Of a stretch of 64,000 nucleotides of DNA, positions 1 through 10,507 are shown one piece after another. Origin of the DNA: Pycnococcus provasolii. Lineage: Eukaryota > Chlorophyta > Pseudoscourfieldiophyceae > Pseudoscourfieldiales > Pycnococcaceae. The translations under genes were made by a program, and so were the position numbers. Within the stretch, counting starts at the first letter, position 1. Each line of letters begins with the position of its first letter. The stretch is taken from assembly GCA_938743325.2 (NCBI GenBank), contig OW568882.1, forward strand, positions 1 through 64,000, in the 5' to 3' direction. The notes beneath the pieces are model-generated. The model saw nothing but the letters and a program-made list of their open reading frames with translations. It did no database searches and was not told the DNA's origin.

Positions 1-87
1 CAGCATACTATCGTGTAGTAGTAGTCGTCCACAGGACTGCTGTACACTCCTACCGTATAGAATATGTTAAGGACTATGTTATGTGAC
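1..87. other. Non-telomeric sequence left of the telomere repeats
   Basis: No gene or repeat is recognised here. It matters because it lies on the chromosome-end side of a CCCTAA array that is oriented as a left telomere should be. The array is therefore either interstitial or followed by an assembly or cloning artefact. Confidence 0.4.
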
Positions 88-365
88 AACCCTAACCCTA
101 ACCCTAACCCTAACCCTAACCCTAACCCTAACCCTAACCCTAACCCTAACCCTAACCCTAACCCTAACCCTAACCCTAACCCTAACCCTAACCCTAACCC
201 TAACCCTAACCCTAACCCTAACCCTAACCCTAACCCTAACCCTAACCCTACCAATCGTAACCCTAACCCTAACCCTAACCCTACCAATCGTAACCCTAAC
301 CCTAACCCTAACCCTACCAATCGTAACCCTAACCCTAACCCTAACCCTACCAATCGTAACCCTAA
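88..365. repeat. Telomeric (CCCTAA)n array with a 33-bp variant block
   Basis: Perfect CCCTAA units run from about 88 to 250. They are followed by four copies of a 33-bp higher-order unit in which CCAATCGTAA is inserted between CCCTAA runs; the insert starts at 251, 284, 317 and 350. The C-rich strand reads 5' to 3' from the left, as at a left chromosome end. The unit equals the TTAGGG type. Degenerate variant units on the centromere side are common in proximal telomeres. ORFs through this block (Asn-Pro or Arg-Val runs) are repeat artefacts. Confidence 0.95.
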
Positions 366-764
366 TGGAGGTGATGGGTCGCCGCTGGTGTCGGTGGTGG
401 TGGTGGGAAGGCGCTGGTGTCGGTGGTGTTGGTGGTGGCAAGGCGCTGGTGTCGGTGGTGTTGGTGGTGGCAAGGCGCTGGTGTCGGTGGTGGTGGTGGT
501 GAGATGCCGCTCGTGTCGGTGGTGGTGGTGGTGGGTCGCCACTGGTGTCAATGGAGGTGGTGGGATGCCGCTGTTGTCGGTGGTGTCGGTGGTGGCAAGG
601 CGCTGGTGTCGGTGGTGGTGGTGGTGGGATGCCGCTCGTGTCGGTGGTGGTGGTGGTGGGTCGCCACTGGTGTCAATGGAGGTGGTGGGATGCCGCTGGT
701 GTCGGTGGTGGTGGTGGCAAGGCGCTGGTGTCGGTGGTGGTGGTGGGACGGCGCTGGTGTCGGT
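366..764. repeat. Subtelomeric GGTGTCGGTGG minisatellite, left part
   Basis: Short units around GGCGCTGGTGTCGGTGGTGG and GATGCCGCTGGTGTCGGTGG repeat irregularly. The same repeat reappears at 3214-3226 and 8726-8840, so one array appears to have been split by the two LTR elements in between. ORFs over it are Trp/Arg/Gly/Val-rich in every frame and not credible proteins. Confidence 0.9.
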
Positions 765-1097
765 TATTGGTATATGAGAGTTGTTACGGAATAGGAATGA
801 ACCTGTTACTCGAAGAGAGGGAAAGGGGAGAGAGAGAGGGCACGAAGCTTGCGTTCCATGCTTCGTGCTATTCCATGCAACCTTTCTAGAAGTCGATGGA
901 GATTCTCTTATCTCGTTCTAACCGTCTCCAAACCAATTAAACCTCATCTCTAGAGATCTCTTGCTCCATATGGAAGGGTGTTCCCATGTGTCTAGACGTC
1001 TCCACTTCTAGACACAAGAACCTTATCTTGTCCTTCTCCTTAACCCCCAAACTTCGACAGGTGATGTGTCGTACTACAAACCCCTAAAACTCCAACA
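765..1097 (-). repeat. Copia element LTR (downstream copy)
   Basis: Left copy in the window, 333 bp. It matches 2885-3213 almost base for base; the main visible difference is the length of a GAGA run. On the minus strand the LTR starts TGTTGG and ends CCAATA. Confidence 0.93.
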
Positions 1098-1125
1098 CCC
1101 CCACTCGACAATCACTCGAGTACTC

Positions 1126-1720
1126 TCAATCCTCACAAGAATCGAATCCTACCATCTTGAGAATCCTGCGAACCAAACTCACGAAACGCACTCCACTGAG
1201 TGGCTTAGTGAATATGTCAGCCAGCATGTCGTTAGTTCGGATAAACCGTACTACGATATTTTTAAGCTCATTCACCTGTTCACGCACGAAATGGTATCGT
1301 ATCTCGATGTGCTTCGTTCGCTTGTGGAACACAGGATTATTTGACAGAGCAACGCATCCTTGATTGTCCTCATGGATAAGAGTTGGTTCTTGTTGAGGAA
1401 ATCCAAAATCAGCGATAAGCATGCGCAAGTGGATTGCCTCTTGACTCGCTGTGCATAGGGCCATATATTCTGCCTCCGTGGTAGATAAGGCAACGGTCGG
1501 CTGCCGTCTAGTTCCCCAACTTATGGGCCCACCATTGAGAACGAAGATATATCCGGTAGTGGATCTGCGGGTTGTGCGGTCACCACCCCAATCAGCGTCA
1601 GAATATCCGATGAGGGTGTTATCGCCGTTTCGATCGTACCATATACCGAATTCAGGTGTTCCCTTTAAGTAGCGTACCATTCGCTTGGCTAACTGCAAAT
1701 GCGTAGTTGACGGGTTTCCC
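1126..1720 (-). pseudogene. Copia pol relic, RNase H region
   Basis: Part of the defective Copia element. The minus-strand translation shows classical Copia RNase H motifs: YSDADWGGD, STTGYIF, STTEAEYMA, HEDNQGC, HIEIRYHFVRE and DMLADIFTKPL. The family assignment to Ty1/Copia is firm from these motifs. The element as a whole is broken. Confidence 0.92.
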
Positions 1721-1734
1721 ATCACGGTTGACGC

Positions 1735-2203
1735 TGCACTTACCGAATATGCAAAGGATGGCATCGTCCATTGGTGCACCGGCATCGTGGGAGGCGGCCT
1801 TGGCGCGCTCGAATCGCGCGAGCCCAGAGACGGCCGTCTCCGTTTCGCCAAGGTTCCACGCGAGAAGTTCATCGACGAGCGTTCCGGCGCGGCGTTTCAG
1901 CTCGTCGTCGAGCTCGGCCGTGAGCGCGCGCCACGCGGCGACGCCGTTACCCGCGGCGACTCCTTGCACGACGAGGCGTGCTGTTCCTCGGCACGCCAGA
2001 GCAAGTGCATAATAGAGTGCTTCGCTCTCGTCCGGTGCGTCAGTGTGCGCGGCCGCCGTGAGCGCGGCGCCGAGCTTGCGGCTGTGCGCATACGCCGTGA
2101 ACCCAAAACGCCAGTCCGCCCAACGTTCGACGTCGCCGTCGAACGTCGGGGCGAAGCGCGTATCCGTTCCGCCGTTCCGCTCTGTCGCGAGCGTGAGTGC
2201 CAT
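1735..2203 (-). pseudogene. Copia gag-like relic
   Basis: Part of the defective Copia element, read on the minus strand. The translation has the look of the Copia gag N-terminal region: FDGDVERWADWRFGFTAYA, then a helical Ala-rich stretch with WRALTAELDDELKRRAGTLV. This resembles the gag-polypeptide of LTR Copia elements. GC content is higher than in the RNase H part. Confidence 0.75.
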
Positions 2204-2884
2204 ACCGTTTTTTTTTGTTTGCGTGCTTAGCGAGCGTGTGTCGTTCAGTTGCGCCTCCAATATTTCGTTCCGCACTCGTCTAGGGTGCCTAGACAATATA
2301 TCCGAAGTTCAAGGCTGACGGACGACACACCAAAAAGTTGGGATGAGCACCTAGTTAATGACAACAAGTTCGGCCGGCTTAACCCTAAGTCAGATTTCTG
2401 TACCCTAACCGGTAAAGTCGTGAGTTTCAGCTTGTTTCGCGTATAGTGAACGTCAGTGGCGTGTGTGCGCGGACGTGTGCTTCTGAGTACGTGTTGGAAC
2501 GTGTGTTTGTGCGTATCTTCGTGCGCGTAAAGTTTCCTTTGCCTATCGGGAAGCGAAGGAGGGGAGGGAAGGAAGTTTTTTTCTCTCCCTTTTTTTTTCT
2601 TCTTCGGGCAAGTTTCTTTGTTTCCTTGCCGTGAGGTACCTGGGTTGTGGTACGGTGCCGTTCGTTGTTTGGTGGCCGGGTCTGTCCGCCACGCTTCGCA
2701 AACTGTGCGAAGTTCGGTAAAGAACTTGTACCTTAAGTTCTTTTAGAGACGGTCCGCGTCTCTCTTTCTTTTCCTTGCAACCTGTGCGAGGGTATGTGTT
2801 TCTTTGCCTTCTTGCAACCGTGTGCAAGTCCTATTCAAGGCGAGGTGGTTAGCGCGCAACTATGGCGCTTGAGGCTCAATAACC

Positions 2885-3213
2885 TATTGGTATATGAGAG
2901 TTGTTACGGAATAGGAATGAACCTGTTACTCGAAGAGAGGGAAAGGGGAGAGAGGGCACGAAGCTTGCGTTCCATGCTTCGTGCTATTCCATGCAACCTT
3001 TCTAGAAGTCGATGGAGATTCTCTTATCTCGTTCTAACCGTCTCCAAACCAATTAAACCTCATCTCTAGAGATCTCTTGCTCCATATGGAAGGGTGTTCC
3101 CATGTGTCTAGACGTCTCCACTTCTAGACACAAGAACCTTATCTTGTCCTTCTCCTTAACCCCCAAACTTCGACAGGTGATGTGTCGTACTACAAACCCC
3201 TAAAACTCCAACA
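2885..3213 (-). repeat. Copia element LTR (upstream copy)
   Basis: Right copy in the window, 329 bp. It is immediately followed by the TCGGT target duplication (3214-3218) and by residual minisatellite. Confidence 0.93.
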
Positions 3214-3226
3214 TCGGTGGTGGTGG

Positions 3227-3600
3227 TGTGATGGAGTGTGAGATGCCTGTGGGTGATTGGGGGATTGGGTGGAGCCCATGCCCCAATCTGTGTGTGAGGG
3301 GGGACCCCTGTCTTTGGGAATAAAGGATTTGATTGTGATTTGAATATGTGAAGGAGTAGGGTCAAGACGTTTTGTCTTCCCTATCCCAGGGTCAAGACGT
3401 GGGGCGCGACCGTGCACCACGGCTCGCACCCTGTCTTTCCCTACTTTGTGTAATCATTCTACTTCTCTTCTATGTCTTCCTAAGGTACACACACTCGTTA
3501 CACTTAGGGTTGGAGACTGGGAGAGGGGTATAGAGGCTGGGCGCCATGGCGTCACACAAGGTGACGTTAAACCCACACAGGTACACCGTAGATTCCATCA
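3227..3600 (+). repeat. LARD-like element, left LTR
   Basis: 374 bp, apparently identical to 8352-8725. It contains AATAAA near 3321 as a possible polyadenylation signal. Confidence 0.9.
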
Positions 3601-6600
3601 TGGAACCGGGTCCCAACTTCAATGCCTAACTTGTTTATGACTTGTTTTGCTGAAGTGAACTTGGGAGGGATCACGGTGTTGTACAACTTTATGTATTATA
3701 TTAACAAACTGGAACAACATGAGCCTCATCAACGGTAACTACATTGACCGCGATAGCTGCTTCTACGCGACGACGCTAGTGGAGGCAGCAGCGACGGATT
3801 TCGAACGACTAGATGAGCATGGATGTTCGCCGAGCAGCAGGAGACGCGAAACCAAAGCATGCTCAACAACAATTTCTGAATACGTCATCGTCGGGCAACG
3901 CACGGACGCAAAACAAGCACACGCACAAGAACGCGAGTCCGCATTCACGCGCGATGTGCATGACGTCCTACACGCGCAACCTCGACGACGGCAAAGGTGC
4001 CGGTTATTTCTACAGCAACAACCGAAGGCGAGCAACACGGAAAGAGGGAGTACCTGTATCCGCACGCACGACAAAAGTTTGCCGCGAAACTAACCGCCAC
4101 CGCTTGGATACGTCTCACAGAAGCTTTAATGATGACCATTACGTACGGAGGAGCTGCTAAGCGCCCATATTCCGTACACGTTTGGCATAAGAAGTTTCTA
4201 TGAAGACCATCACGATTATTCACCTTCGTCAAGCAGCGGGAGCACGACACCGAAGCACACTTGACGACTCGACAAACATTGCTGTGGCAACAGCAAAGTG
4301 ATTATTCTACCGACAACACCACTCGCAAGGAGGAGCTGCTTAGCGCCCATATCCAAGCACATGGGTGGTGTTGCCGCGCGAACTGATCGCTATCGAGGTG
4401 GGTTGGCCCCACACACGCCGAGAACTCAGGAGCTTGCATCGCGCCCAGAGTTAGTGAATACCACGACCACCACCACCACCATTCGTCATCAACTACGACA
4501 TGCTTGCCCAGGAGCTGCATTGCGCCCATCGACAACAAGCATAAATAGACCATGACGACGTCGCCGGAACTGATTCGCGCTTGCTACGTCTAGGTGACCA
4601 AGCGAATGGCAACCGCTCACTGACGCTCGGACAATCGCATGCATGGTGTTCACTCATTGCAGTGAATTTGCGTTTATCCAAAGAAACGGCAGCTCGCACG
4701 GAACTAAATCAGCGACAACCCGCATCGTCGTTCCAGTCCGCGTGAATGTTGGGCAGCCTCCAGGCGCTCACCGCCTCACCGGCGGCCCCCGCTGACAATC
4801 ACGCACATCAAGAACGACATGCAACAACAATTTCTCAGCGCACGCAAGGATTGCATCGTCGCCGCACTGCACTTCGCGGAGACGACGCACCGCGCAACAA
4901 CAAAAACAGTGAGGAAATAAAAGCGTCGACTTTGGTGATGGAGATAGACGCTAAGGTATCGACCACGTCGGTGACAACTGCGACAAATTGGCGGCGTAAG
5001 CTTTGCCGTTCGGCGAATCACGCCGCCACAGCCGCAAACAACCCAATGACATCGTCGATATCACAATTTTGGTTTTAAAATTGACAGGAGCTTCAAGCAC
5101 GTACCGCACGAAGGCGCTTGCCGTCACGGCTCAGGGGGTGATGACGCCACATCTTACTTTCAGATGCAAGACGCATGTGCGATTCGCTGCACTTATCTCT
5201 TCCGACGCCGAGTCTTCGTCGAGACACGCAACAACGCTGACTCGTCGAGGGGGTGTATAGGATATATGCACAGCGAATCACAACATCAAACGGACGCAGC
5301 TAAGCTTGCGACTTCGAGGGGGTGCGCATGGCTCAATGGCATCATAGAACATGCCGTTCAGCTATGGTGAAATACGCATGCAACAGAATCAAGCGTGCAA
5401 ACGTGACATAAGCACTAAAATTGTGCACGCTTGACTGAAGGATTCAGGGGAGATTCGCGGCGAAGCTTCAATGCAGATAATAGGATGTCCATGGAGCTGT
5501 CGAAGCGCTGTAGAGCGCAATGCACGACTGCGGACAAGCTATCGTGTGTCGCATACAAACGATGACGTCGCTCTACGCAACTCGATGATCACGAAGGCTA
5601 GAAGCTCAGCGGGCAATCGGCAATTGCGGCGCAGCTCGCTCCACGCTCGACACAACAACACGTCTGCCGAGACAACGCTGCCACAACTCGCGCCGAACTC
5701 GCCGATGCTCACGGCAGAAACGGAGAGAACGCAAGGTTCTCCTCGTGTGGCGACGGAGCGCAATGAGGCGTGAGCGCACACAGTATGACAAAAACGAGCA
5801 CGGCATGAGCACGCCTTCCGAGAAGATCTATGATCTGCGGAGTACGCACGACGACATAAGGCACAGATTCGTCAGCCTTGAATCGAGCTTCCGACTCGTA
5901 ACAGGACATTGACACCATCGTCCGAACGCGACGTCCATGGAACTGTCGAAGCATCGCGACGATCGCGTCGCCCTCAAGGAGGAGCTGTCCTTGCTCACCG
6001 CACAATTTCAGGAGGTTAATGGCAAATGTCACGCACACGCTCTGCGCTCATCCTCAAAACGCAGAATGACGTACGTACAGCATGACGTGACTCGAGGAGA
6101 AGCACGAAAGCGCAAATGCTGAGCCGGTGTACGCGCACACGCGGTACGTGGAAACCAAGGGCAGTGCACCGCATGCAACGCGAGTTTCCACGAAGCAACG
6201 CGCAAACTTGCGGATGCACGACTGCAAATTTCCAGCCTTGGAAGGCACGACACCTCATGAAAGATGCGCTAAGCCACAGACGATCGCGCAGCGCGTCTCA
6301 GCAAGGAGCTACCGGCGTCGAAGCACATCAAAAAGGCGCTGGCGATCATTGCGTATCGCGAGGGTGCTCTGGAGATTGTGCGCAGCGCCGTGGAAGCGCA
6401 GCGCACGCGTGCGAACGAACTCTCATGTCGCCAACGATGCAGGCGCTCGACGCGACTCGGACATCAGCGGTTGCAGAGATGCTCGCTCGCGCAGCGCAAG
6501 CGAAAGTCTGCAGGCGGAAAACGACGCCGACACGGCAACGCCGAACTCGCCGACAGCCAACCGCAGAAAAAAAAAAAAAAGGGAACGCATCAACGCACCG

Positions 6601-8351
6601 TCAGATTGAGTAAAAGGCTCGAAGAAGTGCGTCAGCCGTGCGGATTTTGCTATACCTTGGCATAGCAAAGGGGCAGCTCGTTTCTCTCGATGCGCGCGCA
6701 CGGACACCGCGGCTATCGCAACGAACAGCTCGAGGATGCCCAAGAGGAAACGGTTACGCAGTGCAAAACGCTCAAAGCTCGTCGTGAAGCTGACAGTTTT
6801 CATCGAAGCGGAGCTCACAGATGTGTAGAAAGGTACCTCGCATTCGAGACGTCCGTGAGCGCATTCGAGACGAAAGTTCTCGCGCTGCGACGATTGGGGC
6901 TCAAGCGCCGATTGGGCGACGAAGGATCGTCTGGCACCCCAAGCGCAACGAGCACTCGAAGACTTCACCGGAGCATTGAATCTGGCGAGTACGCGGCAGA
7001 TGCCGCGGAGCACACTGCCGCGGACGCAGAGCAAATTGCCGCAAAGCAATCTGCGAGGAGGCTATTGAGATTGGTATCCGCTGCGTATGGCGCTTGAGGC
7101 GTCGATTAGGACTTAGGAGACCAATGTGTATCGTTTGAAAGCTGGCGGCATTCATCGAGAAGAGCGACACGCAACTCACAAAAGCAATCGATGTGAATAG
7201 CACTAAAACCGACTGTGCGCGCGTACAGACGGAGATTATCGCGCTGCGTCGATTGGTGCTTAAGCGCCATTTCGGCGACGAAAAGAATCGTCTGAAAGCT
7301 CCGACCACGGAGCACACTGCCGCAAAACACACTACCGCACACGGCGTGACCGCGGAGATTCGCATCGTCATCCTGACTTAGCGCGACGAATTGATGTGTC
7401 ACCTGAGCTACACTTCTATTCGTCGAGGGGGTGATAGCAGTACGAACGACGCTGCGACATAAATTGTCGGCTCGAACGGCAAATTTGTCAGCGCACACGA
7501 CATCTACGGGCTCGAGAATCATAGCAGGAGGAGCTTTTGAGAAGATATGGCAATGACCACACGCGATTAGCTCGAATTCGCAGATTGCAATCCTTACATA
7601 GACGATATCGTCAACGTTTTGGATATCGATGATTCGACTTGGACGCTCGACGATTTCAGTAGGGGGCATGCAATTTGGCGTACAACGCGTGGATCAGCTT
7701 GTTTGTACAGTAGGGGGCATTCATTTGGCGGACAGCACTCGTCAGCCTTGAGATTGCTTACGCACGGCACGTCTCAGCCTAGCACATGCGCAAACGGTAC
7801 GCGGATGTGCACGGAGGATGCATGATAGCATGTGCCTAATCAGCCTATGGATAGTGTACGCACACGCAACTTGATCGTGCATTGCCGCAGACGATGCAAG
7901 GCAGCTTGATGCTCCTACAGTCAATGCGCGACAGCATGACATGTCTACGGACGATGTGTGGCATTGCACCGGTCGTACAGCCCCGATGCGCACAAGGAGT
8001 ATTCGCGACGCTCGGCACAGCCGCGACGAGTACGCGACAGCCCGTGATGCATACGGATGACGCACACGACGCTAGATGCGTCCACGGGCAGTGTGAAGGC
8101 GCTTCGGACGCCCGGAAACGACAATGCATCGGAGTGTTCGCGTCAGTGTGACATTGACGATTTGACGAGCTCGTAAGCGATGGAGCTCAGGGGGTGCATG
8201 CGCGCGTGGCGCAATCTGAGGCGGAGTGCATCGAGGAGCACGGAACAATGGGGCATGCGACGGATGCGCGGAGAAGGCGCAACCACAGCTCATCATCACC
8301 GCGAAGGCGGCACAGCAACACTTCTCATCGAGCGCGTTGGTGCCGAGGGGG

Positions 8352-8725
8352 TGTGATGGAGTGTGAGATGCCTGTGGGTGATTGGGGGATTGGGTGGAGC
8401 CCATGCCCCAATCTGTGTGTGAGGGGGGACCCCTGTCTTTGGGAATAAAGGATTTGATTGTGATTTGAATATGTGAAGGAGTAGGGTCAAGACGTTTTGT
8501 CTTCCCTATCCCAGGGTCAAGACGTGGGGCGCGACCGTGCACCACGGCTCGCACCCTGTCTTTCCCTACTTTGTGTAATCATTCTACTTCTCTTCTATGT
8601 CTTCCTAAGGTACACACACTCGTTACACTTAGGGTTGGAGACTGGGAGAGGGGTATAGAGGCTGGGCGCCATGGCGTCACACAAGGTGACGTTAAACCCA
8701 CACAGGTACACCGTAGATTCCATCA
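8352..8725 (+). repeat. LARD-like element, right LTR
   Basis: 374 bp, apparently identical to the left copy. It is preceded by the polypurine tract GAGGGGG and followed by TGGTGGTGG minisatellite. Confidence 0.9.
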
Positions 8726-8840
8726 TGGTGGTGGGATGCCGCTGGTGTCGGTGGTGGTGGTGGGATGCCGCTGGTGTCGGTGGTGGTGGTGGTGGGATGC
8801 CGCTGGTGTCGAACCAATTAGATGCCGCTGGTGTCGAACC
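8726..8840. repeat. Subtelomeric minisatellite, right part
   Basis: GATGCCGCTGGTGTCGGTGG units continue the array seen at 366-764. The last two units change to CTGGTGTCGAACCAA, which looks like the array edge. Confidence 0.9.
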
Positions 8841-8972
8841 AACTACAGTTTCGTTACCCGATACCAAAACCCTAATCCGTTCATCCGAACAACAACGGGG
8901 AACCACTCTTGACCGCACAAAAAGTATGCAATTCCTTATGGTCAGTATTCCTTATGGTCAGTTTTGCCCCTA

Positions 8973-9066
8973 CTAACCCTAACCCTAACCCTAACCCTAA
9001 CCCTAACCCTAACCCTAGATCTAGGGTTACATCTAGGGTTGAATCTAGGGTTACACCTAGGGTTAT
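8973..9066. repeat. Second telomere-like block with palindromic turn
   Basis: About seven CCCTAA units (8973-9017) turn into degenerate TAGGGTT units of the opposite strand sense (to 9066), spaced by ACATC, GAATC and ACACC. The turn is a perfect 18-bp palindrome at 9011-9028 (AACCCTA-GATC-TAGGGTT). It marks the inner boundary of the subtelomeric repeats; gene sequence begins right after it. Confidence 0.9.
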
Positions 9067-9166
9067 TTCGGCGTTTGAGACTTGGGGAAAAATTGCTCCG
9101 CCCCCCCCCTGGTCAGGCCCCTGTCGTCGCACGCCTTGCCTGCGGCATCCCAAGCCTCTTCCTTGG

Positions 9167-10507
9167 ATGCTCCATCATCGTACCTTGCATGCGGCATCCC
9201 AAGGCGTGCGCGATGCCGAACGCTTCCGCCTCACGCCGTCGACGGAGTTCTGGCGCACGTGGGACCCAAGGCAGGACGTGCCTTCGGCGCGGACGCTTGT
9301 CGCGCACGCGCTCACCGAGCTGACGGGCGCAGGAGAGGGAGGGCGCACGTCGCAGCGCTACTTCGCCGCGCACCTGCGTCGCACGTCGGCGTTCGCGTCG
9401 CTCGGCGCCTCGGGGTTCCTCACGCACGCAGCGACGTCCGCGATGCGCATGACAACACCCGCGGGACCCACCATCGCGCAGCTGACGCCGGCGGCACTCG
9501 CTGATGCAGGGTACCGCGCACTGCTCGAGGCGCTCGCAGCCTACCGGCAGGATGGACGGCGCGTCGCGGCGGGAGAATACGCTTTTCCGTGGGACATGGA
9601 GAGCTCGCGACACCCGCAGTACCGCGGCGTGCTGCGCAAGGCTGCGCGCTTCATGTTCGAGGCGACGCAGACGCTCCGTCGAAGGCGTGCCGCCGAGCCT
9701 GACAATCTGTGGGTGCGAGGGAGCGTTTACCCGGAGTACTATAAGAACACGTACCACTACCAGACGGACGGCTGGCTGTCCACGCACTCGAGCGAGGTGT
9801 ACGAGACATCCACGGAAAGCCTCTTCGTGGGACGGCAAGATGCCATGCAGCGTCTCGTCCTGCCGCCTCTGATGGATCACCTCGCAAACTTCGCAGGGCG
9901 CGGCGCGTCGGACTTGCAGCAGGATCAGCATTCGTCGCCGCGCGTGCTCGAGCTTGCATGTGGCACTGGGCGACTTGGCACGTTCGTGCGCGACAACTTG
10001 CCCTACGCCGAGTACCATGCGGTTGATCTCAGTCCGTTTTACTTGGAGCGCGCGCGCTCGAACCACCGCGCATGGGAGAAATTGCGCGGTGCAAAGCTCG
10101 CGCGAGGCGCCGCGGGCGCGCACTTTTACCACGACTCGATCGAGCGCGTTCCCGACGAGCTGGCGAGAGTGCTGGGCGACGACGGGAGGTGGTTCGTTGC
10201 CTGTAGGAAGTTGTACTGTGTGTACACCTTCCACGAGCTGCCGATGAAGGCGCGCGAGGCGGCGGTGAGGACGATGTTCCAGGCGCTGAAACCTGGTGGC
10301 GTGGCGGTTTTCGTCGACCGCATTCAGCTCGACGATCGCGAGCCTGTGGATCGGAGCATCGGTCGTTTCGGCGACTTCAACGAGCCTCACTACCGCAGGT
10401 ACATCTCGACGGACCTGGGCGCGCTATTTGAGCGCGCGGGATTCGCGTGCGTGGAGAAGGATATTAACAGCTCAAGCAAGAGTCTGTCATTCATGAAACC
10501 AACGTGA
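9167..10507 (+). CDS. SAM-dependent methyltransferase, class I
   Basis: Encodes about 446 residues. The C-terminal half is a Rossmann-type methyltransferase: motif I VLELACGTGRLG at about residues 258-269, the acidic end of beta-2 in HAVDLSPFYLERAR, post-I material, and an ALKPGGVAVFVD motif typical of the Methyltransf_11/25 group. The N-terminal half (about 1-250) is not recognised and may bind substrate. The reading frame is open further upstream, but there it is made only of telomere-like repeats, so the first downstream ATG was chosen. A GC-rich repeat (TGCGGCATCCCAAG, twice near 9140-9205) straddles the start, so the true start or an upstream exon is uncertain. The substrate cannot be inferred. 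It is the first gene after the subtelomeric repeats. Confidence 0.8.
   Translation: MLHHRTLHAASQGVRDAERFRLTPSTEFWRTWDPRQDVPSARTLVAHALTELTGAGEGGRTSQRYFAAHLRRTSAFASLGASGFLTHAATSAMRMTTPAGPTIAQLTPAALADAGYRALLEALAAYRQDGRRVAAGEYAFPWDMESSRHPQYRGVLRKAARFMFEATQTLRRRRAAEPDNLWVRGSVYPEYYKNTYHYQTDGWLSTHSSEVYETSTESLFVGRQDAMQRLVLPPLMDHLANFAGRGASDLQQDQHSSPRVLELACGTGRLGTFVRDNLPYAEYHAVDLSPFYLERARSNHRAWEKLRGAKLARGAAGAHFYHDSIERVPDELARVLGDDGRWFVACRKLYCVYTFHELPMKAREAAVRTMFQALKPGGVAVFVDRIQLDDREPVDRSIGRFGDFNEPHYRRYISTDLGALFERAGFACVEKDINSSSKSLSFMKPT

Larger units (their letters stand above)
765..3213 (-). mobile_element. Defective Copia-type LTR retrotransposon
   Basis: Two near-identical LTRs of about 330 bp (765-1097 and 2885-3213) flank a short internal region read on the minus strand. 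The element is bounded by a 5-bp target duplication TCGGT at 760-764 and 3214-3218, inside the minisatellite. A short polypurine stretch (GTGGGGG on the minus strand) abuts the downstream LTR. Recognisable parts are a gag-like region and a Copia RNase H region. It is much shorter than a whole Copia element and is broken. The close match of the LTRs suggests a young insertion. Confidence 0.92.
3227..8725 (+). mobile_element. LARD-like non-coding LTR retrotransposon derivative
   Basis: Two LTRs of 374 bp (3227-3600 and 8352-8725) appear identical on reading and end in the short inverted repeat TGATGGA/TCCATCA. Both outer flanks are GGTGG minisatellite, so the element sits in that array. A TGG-initial tract directly follows the left LTR, where a primer-binding site belongs, and CGAGGGGG directly precedes the right LTR as a polypurine tract; both give plus orientation, as does AATAAA inside the LTR. 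The 4.75-kb internal region has no recognisable gag or pol and is built of degenerate short repeats. That fits the LARD class (long LTRs-with-non-coding-interior derivatives), mobilised in trans. Identical LTRs imply recent insertion. Confidence 0.82.

Noticed and set aside
64-889. Long open frames with Asn-Pro, Arg-Val, Leu-Thr or Trp/Cys-rich translations
   Set aside because: They are direct translations of telomeric and minisatellite repeats on both strands and carry no independent coding signal.
3700-8300. Many 60-200 codon frames on both strands inside the LARD-like element
   Set aside because: No conserved motif, overlapping frames on both strands and Arg/Ser/Thr-rich composition are typical of GC-rich non-coding repeats.
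8909-9166. N-terminal extension of the methyltransferase frame with Asn-Pro repeats
   Set aside because: The frame is open only because of telomere-like repeats; a start after the repeat block is more likely.
9113-10390. 425-codon antisense frame opposite the methyltransferase
   Set aside because: GC-rich shadow ORF; its sequence shows no family motif while the plus strand has a clear SAM-binding site.
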